Shown: positions 10,239 to 21,830 of the stretch, piece after piece
Position numbering within the stretch: position 1 is the stretch's first letter
Layout of the letters: every line of letters begins with the position of its first letter
Assembly: GCA_023376005.1 (NCBI GenBank)
Contig: CM042143.1
Location: 86,279,159-86,343,158 of the forward strand
Direction of reading: 5' to 3'
Source of the DNA: Doryteuthis pealeii
Taxonomy: Eukaryota > Mollusca > Cephalopoda > Myopsida > Loliginidae
DNA: 64,000 nucleotides
The notes under the pieces: generated by a model
Seen by the model: only the letters and a program-made list of their open reading frames with translations
What the model was told of the DNA's origin: nothing
The model's database searches: none
Made by a program: the position numbers and the translations under genes

Positions 10239-10473
10239 TTTACCCAACCCCTCCGCCGCGAATAGAATGTAACACAAGGCCAGTTTACTACAGTCAAGTA
10301 AGGCTGTAAGCATCGGTTCCCGATAGATAAAAAAAAAGTTAAGCATCAGTGAGCCTGTTCAACACTTAAGCCCATCAGCGCTATGTGAAATGCAAATATC
10401 CTCGTCCAGGATCTGAAGTCGCTTCGCAGAGTCTATTTCCTACGATTTTAACCATTACACTACGCGCTTCCAC
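10239..10473 (-). repeat. SINE family B copy 1 (tRNA-derived)
   Basis: The reverse complement gives a tRNA-like head: box A GTGTAATGGTTAAAATCGTA and a box-B-like segment near 10,405. It is followed by GAGGATATTTGCATTTCACA-TAGC and a diverged body ending GGGGTTGGGTAAATA. The family is abundant here, with good copies at 20,751, 28,023, 32,359, 39,857, 48,981 and 62,946. Confidence 0.7.
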
Positions 10474-10499
10474 CATAAAAAGTAAATATGAACACGATT

Positions 10500-10665
10500 T
10501 CCTAACCTCTTGGCATAAAATAACCCAAGACAGATTGACATACCATTAAAACCAATGACACTCGGACGTTTTCGTTGATAATTATACAAATTCATGGGTG
10601 TTTGGGGGGGTTGTCGATATTATTGCGGCTGTTGATTGATTGATTGATTGATTGGATTGATTGAT

Positions 10666-10699
<34 letters not shown>

Positions 10700-10700
10700 C
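10500..10700. repeat. repeat E fragment, (GATT)n and poly-T
   Basis: 10,510-10,560 holds GGCATAAAATAACCCAAG...TTGACATACC, the minus-strand head of repeat E. It is followed by a GATT tetranucleotide run (about 10,632-10,668) and an uninterrupted T run to about 10,699. No gene is present. Confidence 0.6.
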
Positions 10701-10900
10701 AGAAAATAAATCCTGTGTTTGAAAGTAATCTAAGTCTATTCAATGTCTTTCACTCGTATGACAAGGTAAGTTATGTTAAATTTTATTTTTAAACTCTTTG
10801 TTCGTTGCAACGCGATTTTCATCTCATCTTTCGTCTGATTACGGACAGATGTGACTATTGTCTAAAATCACAAGGCAAAACGCTTCTTTGTCAATTCACG

Positions 10901-10938
<38 letters not shown>

Positions 10939-11066
10939 AAAGAATGTCTCGGCAGTGAAACGATGCGAATCGTCTTTACAACAAATTTACGACTTAACAA
11001 TATAACAATTTCCGTAAATCCTCCTCTCATATTCGGCATTCTTCAAAATAAGATACAATCTCTAAA

Positions 11067-11438
11067 TCCATTAATAATGGAGATTCGCTTCCGGTTTTTG
11101 TCAGTAACAAAACTTACGTCACTGCTTACGTCACATTACCCAAAATCGTCATAACATAGAATAAATACACTCAAAATTTGAACATGCAACGTTAGACAGT
11201 CCTCATTGTTTTTTAAAACCAGTTTTAATGAATACATGACTGGTATTATATATCTATATATAGTTTGTTTTATTTTAATACCTATTTAAAGTTTACATTT
11301 CAAATTGTTTTATTTTTTAATCCTTTAATGAATTTGATGATTTTACTTACTTAGGGTACAAACTGGCTGACATTGAATTTTTTACTCCCACCCCTCGGGC
11401 AATATGTTTCAAAAATCATTTTTTTTATTTTGTACTAG
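11067..11438 (+). mobile_element. Helitron-like element H3, copy a
   Basis: A|TCCATTAATAATGGAGATTC at the left and TTTTGTACTAG|T at the right give Helitron-type ends over about 372 bp. The internal sequence (TACGTCACTGCTTACGTCAC, GTTTTATTTTTTAATCC) matches H3b and H3c. A clear pre-terminal hairpin is not preserved in this copy. No ORF of the Helitron transposase is present. Confidence 0.75.
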
Positions 11439-11459
11439 TTTATTTAATAATAATAATAA

Positions 11460-12360
11460 TAATGGGAATGGGAATGGGGGTGCCCTTAAACCGTATTGAA
11501 GCGTCTCAACGTGAAACAGTATTTACTGACATCCCACGATGTCAGTCGAACACAAGGATCATTATGGTGGGGAACCACACACAAACCAAAGCTCATGCAT
11601 GGCTAGTGTTTAAAAATGGTCTATATTCACTTGGCATTCCTCTATTGAGGCGCCTCAAGCATTGGGCCATAAATCCTACCCTGCCCCTTTTAGACGAGGG
11701 ACAGGCGCTGCCTGGGGATATATTGTCCACTACAAAGTTACCGCCCAGTCGGCTGGGGTTTTAAAATAGACCGATTGTACGTCGGCAGGGATGGGGAATC
11801 CTTCAACTGGGACACTTGTTGGCTGTGGGTGGACTTGTGATGCTTAAGGACGGAATCCTCGTGGCTGAGCAGTCAAAAGCATGCAACACTCCATTTTGGT
11901 CTTTACTTAGGCTAGATGGGTAGTCGGAGAGGCTCCCTCCGATCAATCGCCTGGTCAGACCAAGCCCTATCACCTATAAGATTGTCCCAACCCTATTACC
12001 CTTATGGCAAATCACCAACCCTTTTTATCATATATGTGCTATAAACGGTACCTAAAGGTATTAATGTCCTGGGTATTACGTTAAACTATATCTAATGGTG
12101 AAGCTTCAATTCTGGAGCTCTGGGGAGTGTGAAATATCCTTTCATCTCCATTACACCCAGATCTGTTCTGACCCAGAGTGGTAGTACCTGTTAGGGTCCT
12201 ATCTATAGGTTAAATGAAAAAAAAAACAGTTTAAAAATGTGTTAAGAAAATTGAGTTTGAAAAAAAATTGAATACCATCAAGAATGAATAAAACAAAACG
12301 TCTTAGGCATAAAATAACCCAACAAGAATTGACATGCCGTAAAATCCAACCAACCGAATT
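11460..12360 (-). repeat. unclassified repeat E, long minus copy
   Basis: The right part (about 11,780-12,360), read on the minus strand, matches the plus copies at 13,510-14,335 and 62,070-62,830. Landmarks are ACGGCATGTCAA..TTGTTGGGTTATTTTATGCC, ATAGATAGGACCCTAACAGG, GGAGCTCCAGAATTG and GGGTTGGTGATTTGCC. The left part has GGGGCAGGGTAGGATTTATG and TTGAGGCGCCTCAATAGAGG, which match 62,690-62,740, so the family is at least 0.9 kb. It is more GC-rich than its surroundings. I see no intact ORF and cannot place the family. Confidence 0.6.
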
Positions 12361-13144
12361 AGCCTGGTGAGATGAGTTTTTTTTAAATCATTGTCTTAGT
12401 AATTACTTGTGACTTTGTTTAACCTAATTCCTGATATTATTTTCAAAGCAAACATGAGAGAACATAAAATTTGATAGAATTCCATTCAAATAAACATAGT
12501 ATTATGTTTAGTTAAATAAGATATTTTAATCTCAAAGGAGAAATAAAAATAAAAAGTTGGAATCTAAATGATGTTATACTGTAGACTTTCAGACGCCAAT
12601 AGTTTTGTAGAGTAGAATCTCTTCAACCAGAATTATCAGTGTTTGTCATGTCACACAGACTATACAGAAAACAAGAATATTGGTTCGTTCGTTCGTTTTT
12701 CGGCATGTCAAACTGTAATGGGAATGACACAGCTGTGCCCGTACAGCTGCGTAAAAGAACCCGTCTCTGTCTGGCCAGCTTGGATCGAACTGGCGTTCAT
12801 CGGAACATGAAAAACACAACGCAGGAGTGAGGCTGACGCGTGTCTTGATTCGGGTGACTATGAAAAGTCACGTGGGTTCTGAGACCTATAAAAGAACGGA
12901 CTGAAAGAAGTTCATACTTTCGCCTCTGACCTCAAGAAAAGACATGATATCACCAACGAGTTTAGCAGTCACCTGTGTTACCAACTTCACTAATTTCGCT
13001 TGTGATTTTCTATTTAAAAAAAATCTTTTAGGCAAACCTAGTTAGATTATTTTATACTAAATCAGTATAACGAATATGGTCCCCATTATATATTCGGTAC
13101 AAAAATATATCTACACAATCATTTAAGCAGGTAAACACTTAACA
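12361..13144. other. no gene recognised
   Basis: Unique-looking sequence. A short, slightly GC-richer block at 12,640-12,830 has an open frame of 63 codons but resembles no protein I know. No repeat copies were noticed. Confidence 0.4.
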
Positions 13145-13374
13145 AAAGTAAGTTGGCTGTCGGTATCAGCCAGACAGCAAGGGAGTCTAATTCCTTTTCG
13201 CTAGTGCTAGACCAGGGGAGTTTGTTTTTTTAGGTGGAAGCGCCACGCCTACTGTCAGCTCCCCACTTTATTCAATCTGTGCTACTCTCCGCTAAGTTGG
13301 CAGGGGCCGGTATCGAACATGGAACTTTATGATTCCTAGACGGGTGCTCTACAGACTGAGCTAAACCAGTCCCA
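13145..13374 (-). repeat. SINE family A copy 3
   Basis: The reverse complement of the A body: GTCGGTATCAGCCAGACAGC at the left, and CTCTACAGACTGAGCTAAACC (box A complement, with one change) at the right end, followed by CAGTCCC. It is full length but diverged. Confidence 0.85.
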
Positions 13375-13509
13375 CTTTATACTTAATTGTAATACAAATG
13401 TTGTTTTTTTTCTGGGGGGGGTTTAGAATCAATGTATTAATGAAGTTTAAAATCATTTAAACATTTTCATTATTAGTTCTATTTTAATCCTAACAAATAT
13501 TAATATTTC

Positions 13510-14335
13510 TGTTTGGTTTATTTGTTTTATGACGTATCAAGTCCTTATGGGTTATTTAAAGCAAAAATTTTATTAATTTTTAAATGATTATAATCAGAAT
13601 TATATTTTTGTGATTTGTATCTTCGTCAGTATTCTCAACGTATTGTTTTCACTGATGTTTATTTGCTTAATGGGATGTCAACTTTTGATGGGTTATTTAA
13701 TGCCGAAATTTGATTCGTTTTATTGTAATCCTAGCTATTTTCAATGTTCCTTGGTATTTTTTATATTTTGTTTGGTTTTGTTTTACGGCATATCAACCTC
13801 AGTGGGTCATTTAATGCCGATAAAGTTTTGAAATAAATCAATTCTTAATGGATAATACAATTTTTTTAATGAATACATTTTTCTATTTTAACCCATAGAT
13901 GGGACCCTAACAGGTACTACCACTCCGAGTCGGAGTGGACGGGAGCAATGGTAATGAAGGGGTGCTCCACATTCCTCAACCTCCAGAACTAGAACTCACC
14001 ATCTGATAGTTTAACGTCATTCCCAGGCATGTAGACCCTCATCACCGCTTTCTAGCACCCATATGATAAAAAAGGGGTTGGGGCTTGCTATAAAGACAAA
14101 GGGTTGGGAAATCATTAGGTGCTAGGCTTGACGTGAGCCGATTGATCGGAGGGGGCCTCTCCGACCCGTAGCCTAAGATAGGGCCAAAGTGGAGTATTGC
14201 AAGTCATGAACTGCTCATCCACCTGGGTTCTATCCTTAAGCATCACGGGTCGCCACCCAGGCCAACAGGTGGCCCCATTGGGGGAGTATTATCCTGCAGA
14301 GGTGCAGTCGGTGCTTCTAACGCCCCAGCCGACTT
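13510..14335 (+). repeat. repeat E, plus copy with three head units
   Basis: The head motif (GGCATATCAACCTCAGTGGG followed by TCATTTAATGCCG) occurs in degraded form at about 13,525, 13,670 and 13,785, so the 5' part is tandemly reiterated. The body follows: ACCCATAGATGGGACCCTAA, CAGAACTAGAACTCACCATC, GATCGGAGGGGGCCTCTCC and AAGCATCACGGGTCGCCACC, ending at CCCCAGCCGACTTT. No coding capacity recognised. Confidence 0.65.
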
Positions 14336-14454
14336 TTATATTTTGCTTTTTTTTCCCTATAATTATTTGTTTGCACACTGTTACATAATGTAATTCTTAT
14401 CTAATATTAATAATTTACGAACACTGAATGTGATTGAAAATTCTAAACGTATAT

Positions 14455-14705
14455 ACAGTGTTTTTTTTTTTTTTGTTTTTTTTTTTTGGGGGGGTGGAGG
14501 GGCAATATATAAATTCCACCTCCGAAAAAGAAAACGTGTTTAAATATTAAACATAGATATTTCTGTTGTATCTATTCACGGTGTTAAAATTTGAGATCAT
14601 TTGAACGAAAATTGGTATAGTTATTAGATTACAAAATGATATAATTTTCTCTAAAAGACCATGGATATCTCAAATGATATCAATTTTTTAAAACAGCCCG
14701 TATAA
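14455..14705. repeat. foldback element M5, degraded copy
   Basis: It starts at a T/G homopolymer block with GTGTTT and ends at AATGATATCAATTTTTTAAA, matching the intact M5 at 25,307-25,558 (shared TTTAAATATT-AACATA, GTTAAAATTTGA-ATCA-TTGAAC). Further pieces of the same family lie at 14,868-14,915 and 15,712-15,760. Confidence 0.5.
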
Positions 14706-15235
14706 TGATATTAATGAAATATTAATATATGTTAATATATAATTTACTTGCTTAATATGTTAATATATGATTTGCATACTTAGAGAAGTGTATTGCTCTA
14801 ATAAAAATCAACTAGACCTAAGGCTTACATATTTTGTTGGGTTACGATCCTCAAACACACACACACACAAATGATATTAATGAAATTATATCAATTTTTA
14901 AAAACACCGTGTATATTGATAATTATGAAATATTAGCGGAATCTGTAGAATTTCCACGAAACTAAACAAAAATCAAGAGAAGCTATTTAAGCCAGAAACG
15001 ATAATTTGCATTTTCATACATATAAATCCTACTGTTGTTTTTGCAATAAATAATACAAAAATAAAAGTGACAAAAACACGACTCAAAAAAAAAAGTTGGG
15101 CTGGAAATCCGCCCGACCGCTGGCTTGGTAAAACATAGCATAAATTAGGGCTGGACGACATAAGATCAAAATTACCAAAATATCTTCCGTAATTCACAAT
15201 TTCAATGTTACAAACAAAACAAACGTAACTTTTTT

Positions 15236-15336
15236 TTAAATTCATTTAAATTTTTAATTTTAAAATTCATTTAAATTTTTAATTTTAAAATTCATTTAAT
15301 TTTTAATTTAAAATTCATTTAAATTTTTAATTTTAC
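15236..15336 (+). repeat. 30-bp tandem repeat
   Basis: About 3.5 copies of AAATTCATTTAAATTTTTAA plus TTTTAAAATT, very AT-rich, with single-base indels. Confidence 0.8.
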
Positions 15337-15457
15337 GTTGGGTAATTCTAGCGACATTTGGATGTTTTCATTTTTTTAAATTGCTGAATGAATGGGGACA
15401 ATTAAGAAATCCTGTGATGAGCGATAACAGTAATCTGTATTCACTTCATTCATTGCA

Positions 15458-15548
15458 GTCTTGGAGTTGTCATTCTGTTAACCAGAGGGTGTCTGGCAGG
15501 ATGATACGGACGGAAGATTTAGGAACTCGTATTAAAATATATTTATTG
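15458..15548 (-). mobile_element. Helitron-like H1 fragment (5' end only)
   Basis: TTAACCAGAGGGTGT...GGATGATACGGACGG...TTTAGGAACTCGTATTAA is the 5'-terminal 90 bp of H1 in minus orientation. The terminus itself has decayed and the remainder is absent. Confidence 0.5.
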
Positions 15549-15799
15549 AAATATCTATTAATATAATAATTGGCTACTTATATGTTAATATATTTAGAGA
15601 AAGTGTTTTATTGATCTTAATAAAAATCAACAAGATCTATTGGTATACGCTTTTATTGTTACGATCCTTCCCTCTCTGGAACATACACACACAAACGCAC
15701 CTTTAAACACGATATTAATGAAATGTATCAATTTCTAAAACACCTGTAAATTTGGATATTAAAGAAAACTTGAAGCGATTTGAACAATCTGAAAATTTC

Positions 15800-16840
15800 C
15801 TAAGAATTCTGCGGTGATAGTCCCAAACCTCTATTTCGAGTTTTGCAAAAGGTTTTATGCCAGAACGGAACTCTATTTTTGTTCGACAAAATTCTGAGGA
15901 ACACCTTTTCTTAATGAAGAAACAAAGATTGTTTTCAACTTGTTTTTCTAATGCCCCAAATGACTTTAAGGCGATTAGAACTAAAGACTAATCATCTTTG
16001 AAACTTCGTGTCATCATTGGCTTTTAAAAAAAAATCTTTTAAAAAATACCACACGTTAAGAAGACATTGTGACTATTTGTCATCGAAATGTCTCTTTGTT
16101 TCTTTCCAACAAGAGCAAAAATGTTTTCTTTTGTTCACAGAAATGAGAAGCTCACATTCATGAGCGCGCTCTCTTTCAATAAAAAAAAAAATGTAATACT
16201 GTTCATATTTGTCAGTTCTCTCAAATTTGGGCACAATTTTTTGAAAAAAGAAGAAAGAAAGAAAGAAAAGAAAGAAAGGGAGAAACAATTTACACTTATG
16301 TGGTGAACTATGTTGTTTTGCCCCTCTCTACCCCCGCCCTTGATGTGGGTAACGATTTTGGCTCGAAACCAGTTTAAATTCATGGATACTAATGTTGAAG
16401 ATGACTTATATAAAGGTAAATAAATTTAAACACTAAATAGAAACGGAGGTTACTGTGGCCCTGTCTGTTAAGTTATATACAATAGATGAGAAACGTCCGA
16501 AATGTAATTATTTTCAGTTAACTGTGAACTTATTTTCTACTACAGGCTGATATGTAATCTCATTTACAATCTCATAATTTATTCGATACTTATATTTTTT
16601 TTCAAGAATGAATATGAGAAGATAACACATAATGGAGTTTTTATTTCAAATTCTTGAATTGACAGTAAGATAAATTGCTCTTATTCTGTTTCTACGAATA
16701 GGAAATGAAAAGAATATCCTTTTTGCTACACGGCGAGGACAAACAAATTCTAAGCCTTTTTTATCTATTCTAAGAAGAAGGAACAAAAGAGGGGTTTTTT
16801 TAAAGGGTTATTTGAATTTCAATGTGCCACGGAACACGTG
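15800..16840. other. no gene recognised
   Basis: AT-rich sequence with A/G-rich runs near 16,240-16,290. No repeat copy shared with the window and no credible exon. Confidence 0.4.
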
Positions 16841-17059
16841 ACGTGGGAAGCACAACAACAATTCCAGGAAAGTACAATTATTTTTTGTCTTCGACAAAGT
16901 TCAAAATTTTCGATCATTTGGGTAGTCCATGTAAACGTGGTAGTTGGTCAAAGGGCATTATTATGGAGTAACCCGTGGAGATTGGATGTGCTATTTTCAT
17001 ATTGGCAAGCGCCGTATGCGTTTTGAAGGTAGCAGCCGTAATAGCAATACGGTAGATTT

Positions 17060-17315
17060 TTATTTAAATTTATAGGACGCAGCATTTGCTCCAGCTCTCG
17101 GACACGCTCGGGATTGCGATCAACTGATTTCCCAGGAAACTCTTGTGAAAGTGGGGCAGAAATAATTTTGGTATTTCGTCCTTCAAGTTCTCCAGAGGTA
17201 TTGGTTTTTCATAGACTAGACTGCTCCTTCCAACAACTCCAAGAAAGTCGCAGGTTGTTTTAAATCAGGGCTTTTGGCTGGCCCACCATGTGGACCACGG
17301 CGTACCCATCCTTCT
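17060..17315 (-). pseudogene. decayed mariner-like (IS630/Tc1-mariner) transposase fragment
   Basis: The minus-strand translation gives GWVRRGPHGGPAKSPDLKQP, which parallels the 'RWIGRGGP..WPPRSPDLTPxDFFLWG' block. That block includes the Pro-Asp-Leu before the last catalytic Asp of this superfamily, but the Asp itself is not preserved here. After a frameshift SLVYEKPIPLENLKDEI follows, as in 'KSLVYETPVxxxEDL', and after another shift NPERVRELEQMLR, near the C-terminus. There are multiple frameshifts and stops and no recognisable TIR. It is dead. Confidence 0.6.
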
Positions 17316-17424
17316 CTGGATAAATGGTAAATGTCAATATTCCCGAACAACATAATAAGAAGATGATGGAGGAGGACATACTTGCTAAATGTCTGGCAAT
17401 ATTCTCATTATAATTGAAGTTGGA

Positions 17425-17600
17425 TTGGTTGGTTGGGTTGGTTTAACGGCACGTCAACCATTAGTTTTTTAAGTCGAAGGACTTTTGTTATTAATTTTTG
17501 GCGGGTACTTAATTTGTCTTTATATATACATTTTTCTATCTATTCTAAAGAATGGGTTACCCTAACAGGTAACCTTCCGGGTCAGAGTGGACAGGTGACA
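17425..17600 (+). repeat. repeat E fragment
   Basis: TTTAACGGCACGTCAACCATTAG (head) and GGGTTACCCTAACAGGTAAC followed by CGGGTCAGAGTGGA (start of the body), with a shortened middle. Confidence 0.55.
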
Positions 17601-18104
17601 ATCCCGGAATCTTCACCTTCATCTCGACCTGCTTTTTCATTCTCCGTCACACAGAGATTGAATAGCCTAATCTTTTTGGCAATTACTTTCCATTTAAATC
17701 AATTCGATAATTTGATTGAAACAAGTCATATCTATGGCGATATCCGGTTTGAGATTCTCCATTCATCACTGGAATTCATCTTCACACTTCTCCCTCCTAT
17801 CGTTGTTTCCATTCATCTTTAATTTTTTGCTGCGCGTCCATAATACAACACTCCTTACCCGTTTTTTGTGAAATGAATTTCTGGGGATTATTTGTCCCTT
17901 TGGCAACAAGGTGGAGCTTCTTGAAAAACAATTGCAGATAAAAATTACGGAGAGAGATTATAATGAGAATTAACTGCAAAGGGTTTTTTTCAATCACCCG
18001 AACATTTAATTTTCTGGACCGGTCTAAGAAAACAGAGGTGGGGTGAGCTGGGGAATAAAGAAATTTCAAATACACGCATGTCTTGGTTTTTGTTTTTTAG
18101 TGAT

Positions 18105-18960
18105 TGGTGCATAGGAAGGCCCTGGTGGCCCCTGGAGAGAGTCCATGACATATCAACGACCCAAATCGAAAAAACCTACTTACTAGACGGGGGGGCGAAG
18201 AGAGGCTCCCTCTGAACAATCGACTGGTCATCGTCAAAAACCTAACACTATATGTTGTTCCAGCCCTTGTTGACCTTATGGGCAACCCAACTTTTATGAT
18301 ATATGTGCTAGAAGGCCTGTGGACTGAGGGTTCTTATATCTGGGTATGAACGTTAACTCTATCTTGATGGTGACCGTATCCAATTTGGAGCTCTGGAGAG
18401 TGTGGAGTACCCTTGTTACCATTCTCAGGGTCCACCCAGAAAAATTGAGTTTTTAAAAATTGAGTACCCATCAAGAATGAATAAACAAAACGTCTTTGAC
18501 TTGAAATAGCCAACCAGGAATTGACATGCCGTAATCCAACATCCACTTAAGTAACTTTTCATGTCCTGGTATGGTTAACTCTCTGATGAAAGGTTCAATT
18601 CTGGAGTCTGGAGAGTGGGGGAGTTACCCCTTGATTCATTTACTCCAGGTCCACCAGAAAATTGAGTTCTTAATTTAAAAAGATTGAGTTACCATCAAGA
18701 ATGAATAACAAAGTTTTGGCAATGAAATAGCCCAACAAGGATTGACAATGCGTAAAATACCAAATCATTAAGTACCTTTTTCATGGTCCTGGGGAATATG
18801 ACGTTAAACTCTCTGATGAAGTTTTATCCAATTTGGAGCTCTGGAAGTGGTTGGAGTACCTTGATTCCATTACTCCAGGGTCACCAGAAAAAAATTTGAG
18901 TTTTTAAAAAATTGAAGTACCACGGAATGAAATAAAACAAACGTTTTTGGCATGAAATAA
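18105..18960 (-). repeat. repeat E, minus copy with tandem triplicate of its 5' half
   Basis: 18,105-18,560 is a minus E copy. The segment running from the 'ATATCTGGGTATGAACGTTA' to 'GACATGCCGTAATCC' part is then repeated at about 18,565-18,775 and 18,785-18,960. All three share GGAGCTCTGGAG, CCAGAAAA-TTGAGTT and AGAATGAATAAA. The copies differ by many single-base indels, which could be true decay or sequencing/assembly noise. Confidence 0.6.
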
Positions 18961-19439
18961 TGCGCAAGCCACAAGGTATGACCATGATCCAGTAAATCAA
19001 CCAAGATTATAACAAAGAAAATCCAAGAGCCAAACCACTTCCGGGTCAGAGTGGATCTGGGAGTAAATAGAAAAGGAATGGACTCCAACAACCCAGAATT
19101 GGTTCTACCACGTTGCGTTTTTAGTATCAATACGCAGGACCCTTTAAGTGTGTTGGGTGGGGGGGTCTTTACCAACAATTTACATTTTATGTTAAGTCAT
19201 CTATAGATTTAAACTTTGGTACAAACACTAATAGTTTAAATCGGCGTCATGGTAAAACTTTATCTAGCAGATAATCTTTATCTTGTCTTATGCTGCGAAG
19301 TATTTCTTTCTTTTTTTTTTTTTTGCTATTTTGGGGTGAAAAAGAAGGAAATTCTGATGATTTTCAAATGTAGTGAAATGAAGAATTGGCTTAGATATTT
19401 ACATTTTGGTTTGGTTTTGATTAATTGATCTAAATTATT

Positions 19440-19840
19440 GTCAGTGTGCGAAGAAGGGTTCGCTCTTGGTATCAAGTGATCGCATAGGAATTACGAAGTC
19501 CCCCAGCTCCTCTTCCTCTAAAGAATCACGTGAACTTGGGTTTACACAATACAGTAGCCATTACTATCGTGGTGTACTCGTGTATAAGTCGATTAAGGAA
19601 GATTAAGCAGGGTTCCTCTTGGGTATTTCAATACTGCAATAGGATTTAATAGACATAGTTGACTGGGTCGTATGTAAACAGTAACATTAATATCCTGATG
19701 TATCTCGTGGCTATAGTCGATTAGGGTTCTGCCTGGTATCCAAGTGCTGCAGATAGGAGTCAGTTCTACTTCGTTTAGTAACATGTGATGGGGTTACATA
19801 GTAAAGTCATAAATATGGTGTGATACTCGTGTTGTAAAGT
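19440..19840 (+). repeat. degenerate repeated block with GTATAAGTCGATTA motif
   Basis: Three diverged units around 'GTGTACTCGTGTATAAGTCG' and 'AGGGTTC..CCT.GGTAT..CAA' appear at about 19,450, 19,570 and 19,715, with a fourth tail piece near 19,820. Similar sequence occurs at 6,603-6,710 and 20,380. Function and family unknown. Confidence 0.45.
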
Positions 19841-20295
19841 GAATTATGAAAGAAACCTGGGAGAGCAAGGTTTTTTTGTTATTGTTTTTAGAAAACGGCT
19901 ACGTCAACCTGCTGGGTCATTTAATGCGATAAAGTTTGAACATAATTCAATTCTTGATATGCACTTAATTTTTTGTAATTTTAACACATTTTGTAATTTA
20001 ACCCAGATGGGTCAGAGTTAGATCTGGGAGTAATTGGGTGAAAGGGGTACTTCCACATTCCCAGACCTCAGAACTAGAACTTTGCAACCATCTAGTAATT
20101 TTAACGTCATGCGCGTGAACGTTAAGACCCCCCCCACCAGTGAACCGATTCTAGCCAAATATGAAAAATAAAAGTGGTCAGTGATTTGCCAACTGGGGCA
20201 ATAGAAGGGTTGGGACAATCATATGGTGTAGGGCTTAACGGGACCAGCCGATTGCATCTCAGAAAGAGGGTCCCCCTGAAAAGCTAGGTGGTCTT
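19840..20295 (+). repeat. repeat E, plus copy
   Basis: Has the head (CTGCTGGGTCATTTAATGCG), a body with CAGAACTAGAACTTTGCAAC, and the 'AAGTGGTCAGTGATTTGCCAA' region, then stops before the GC-rich 3' part. Diverged. Confidence 0.55.
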
Positions 20296-20431
20296 TGGTA
20301 TTTCAATTACTGCAATAGATTACTAGTCGTTCCTCCTCTTCTAAGTACATGACAGGGTACACTTAGTAAAAGTAAGTAGTTACTTCGTATGTACCGTATA
20401 TAGTCGAATTCGGAAGGTACTGTAAAAAAAA

Positions 20432-20688
20432 TAAAAGTAGACAGGTGGCTTTTATCGGTTTCAGCCCGGACAGGTGGAGAGTTAATGTCCTTTTTCCACT
20501 AGCACTGGAACAGGGAGATGTGTTTTGTGTCTGAGGTGGAACCCAAACTACCGTCAGCTCCCCACGTTACCCAAGGAATCCAGATTCGCTGCTAATAGGT
20601 GGACTGAAGTTGGTGTTGGGCGGTATTGAAACCGGAGCTTGGTGGTTACGAGCCGGATCCTCTACCAACTGAGCTAAAATCCGTACTT
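20432..20688 (-). repeat. SINE family A copy 4
   Basis: The reverse complement of the A body with CAGCTCCCCACGTTACC. The head at the right end reads CTCTACCAACTGAGCTAAA, the box A complement. Insertions in the body suggest a relatively old copy. Confidence 0.8.
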
Positions 20689-20750
20689 TATGAAAACCTG
20701 GTACTTGAATAATATATTTAAAATTGAAATATAATAAAGATATGGTGATA

Positions 20751-21028
20751 CATTTGCGTAACGGTTATCGCCGGAGGAAATGGAATCGGTGACCGAAGTT
20801 CAAATCCTGGACGAGTCTGTTTGCGTATCACTTCGTGCTAATGCCATTTGGGAAAGCTATAAATCTATCTGTCCACACACCCCTCAAACTATGGGTAAAT
20901 AGTAGGGAAATCCTGAATTATTTAGCCTTGTTTAGACAACCAGTACAGAAGAAGGAAAATTATGAATTCAAACCAGCTTTCATTTGTTTAAAAATTGACA
21001 AGGTGGAGGGGTTGGGTAAATGCATACT
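20751..21028 (+). repeat. SINE family B copy 2
   Basis: A tRNA-like head: GCGTAACGGTTATCG (box A region) and AGTTCAAATCCTGGAC (box B, about 20,799). The body has GCTAATGCCATTTGGGAAAG, GGGTAAATAGTAGG and GAAGGAAAATTATGAATTC, ending GGGGTTGGGTAAATGCATA. Confidence 0.75.
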
Positions 21029-21429
21029 CTGGTGTCGTGTCATGACAATTCCCAGATCCTCCATTTATTTTCATCTGTCTTTATTTCTGGAACTCGTTGT
21101 TTAAGCATTGTTAACCACGCCTCTCGATCGACCGCGACTCGTGAAAGATTTTTACCAAAATTTGGAAAATGAAAACATTTTTTTTTTTTTTTTTAATTTT
21201 GTTTCATAATTTTTGTTAAGATCTAATTATTAGTTGATTTTAGGTCGGGTTTATTTTGTTTTGTTTTCTAATGCAAGTTATAACTATTATTTGCTTGTTC
21301 ACAAACTGTGTAAAAACAATTAAAACAATATTGCAATTGTGTTTTTAAACAGCATTGTAGTATAGCGGGTTCGATCTAAAAAGGAGTGATAACATTGTAA
21401 TGATAATAGTAATAATACTTATCTTCTCA

Positions 21430-21830
21430 TTAACCTGTTCTACTTGAGACTGGGTCAGAATTACAGGTATTTCTTGGTCAGTTGTTGGGATGGCATTTTC
21501 GTCTGTTCTTCGTGTCTGGAATTACTGAGGTCGTCTCTTGAGAATATCTTTTCTTGTGGCGTTCATAGTTTTAATAACAAACAGAAGACGTTCTTGTTTT
21601 TGTTTTTGTTTTCTGAGCCTATTTATTTTATCCCCAAGTCAAAATGCCTTGGAGAACAGATACCCAACTTGCGTCTGTTCCCTTCAACAGCTCAGTCCAG
21701 ATTCATCTCTCATCACTCTCTTTCTCTCACTCTCTTCTTCGCCTTGTGCTGATCAATCAGAAATCAACAAGTCGCCTTTCATTTATCATCTCCAAAAACC
21801 CTTGTTACTTTCCATTATTATTTACACGTA
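21430..21830 (+). repeat. repeat G copy 1
   Basis: AACCTGTTCTACTTGAGACT, TCAGTTGTTGGGATGGCATT, TTCTTCGTGTCTGGAA and the 3' block TTGCGTCTGTTCCCTTCAAC...CTCACTCTCTTC..CTTGTGCTGA match 31,730-32,005 and 59,300-60,065. All three copies have the same orientation. Class unknown, with no convincing ORF. Confidence 0.55.

Noticed and set aside
11462..11764. 100-codon ORF in a GC-richer block as a gene
   Set aside because: The block is part of repeat E (matching 62,690-62,740) and shows no domain or splice context.
17433..17822. 129-codon ORF
   Set aside because: Its first third is repeat E head sequence. The rest has no recognisable domain.
21430..21830. Overlapping ORFs as a secreted protein gene
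   Set aside because: The sequence is repeat G, found at two other sites with broken frames.
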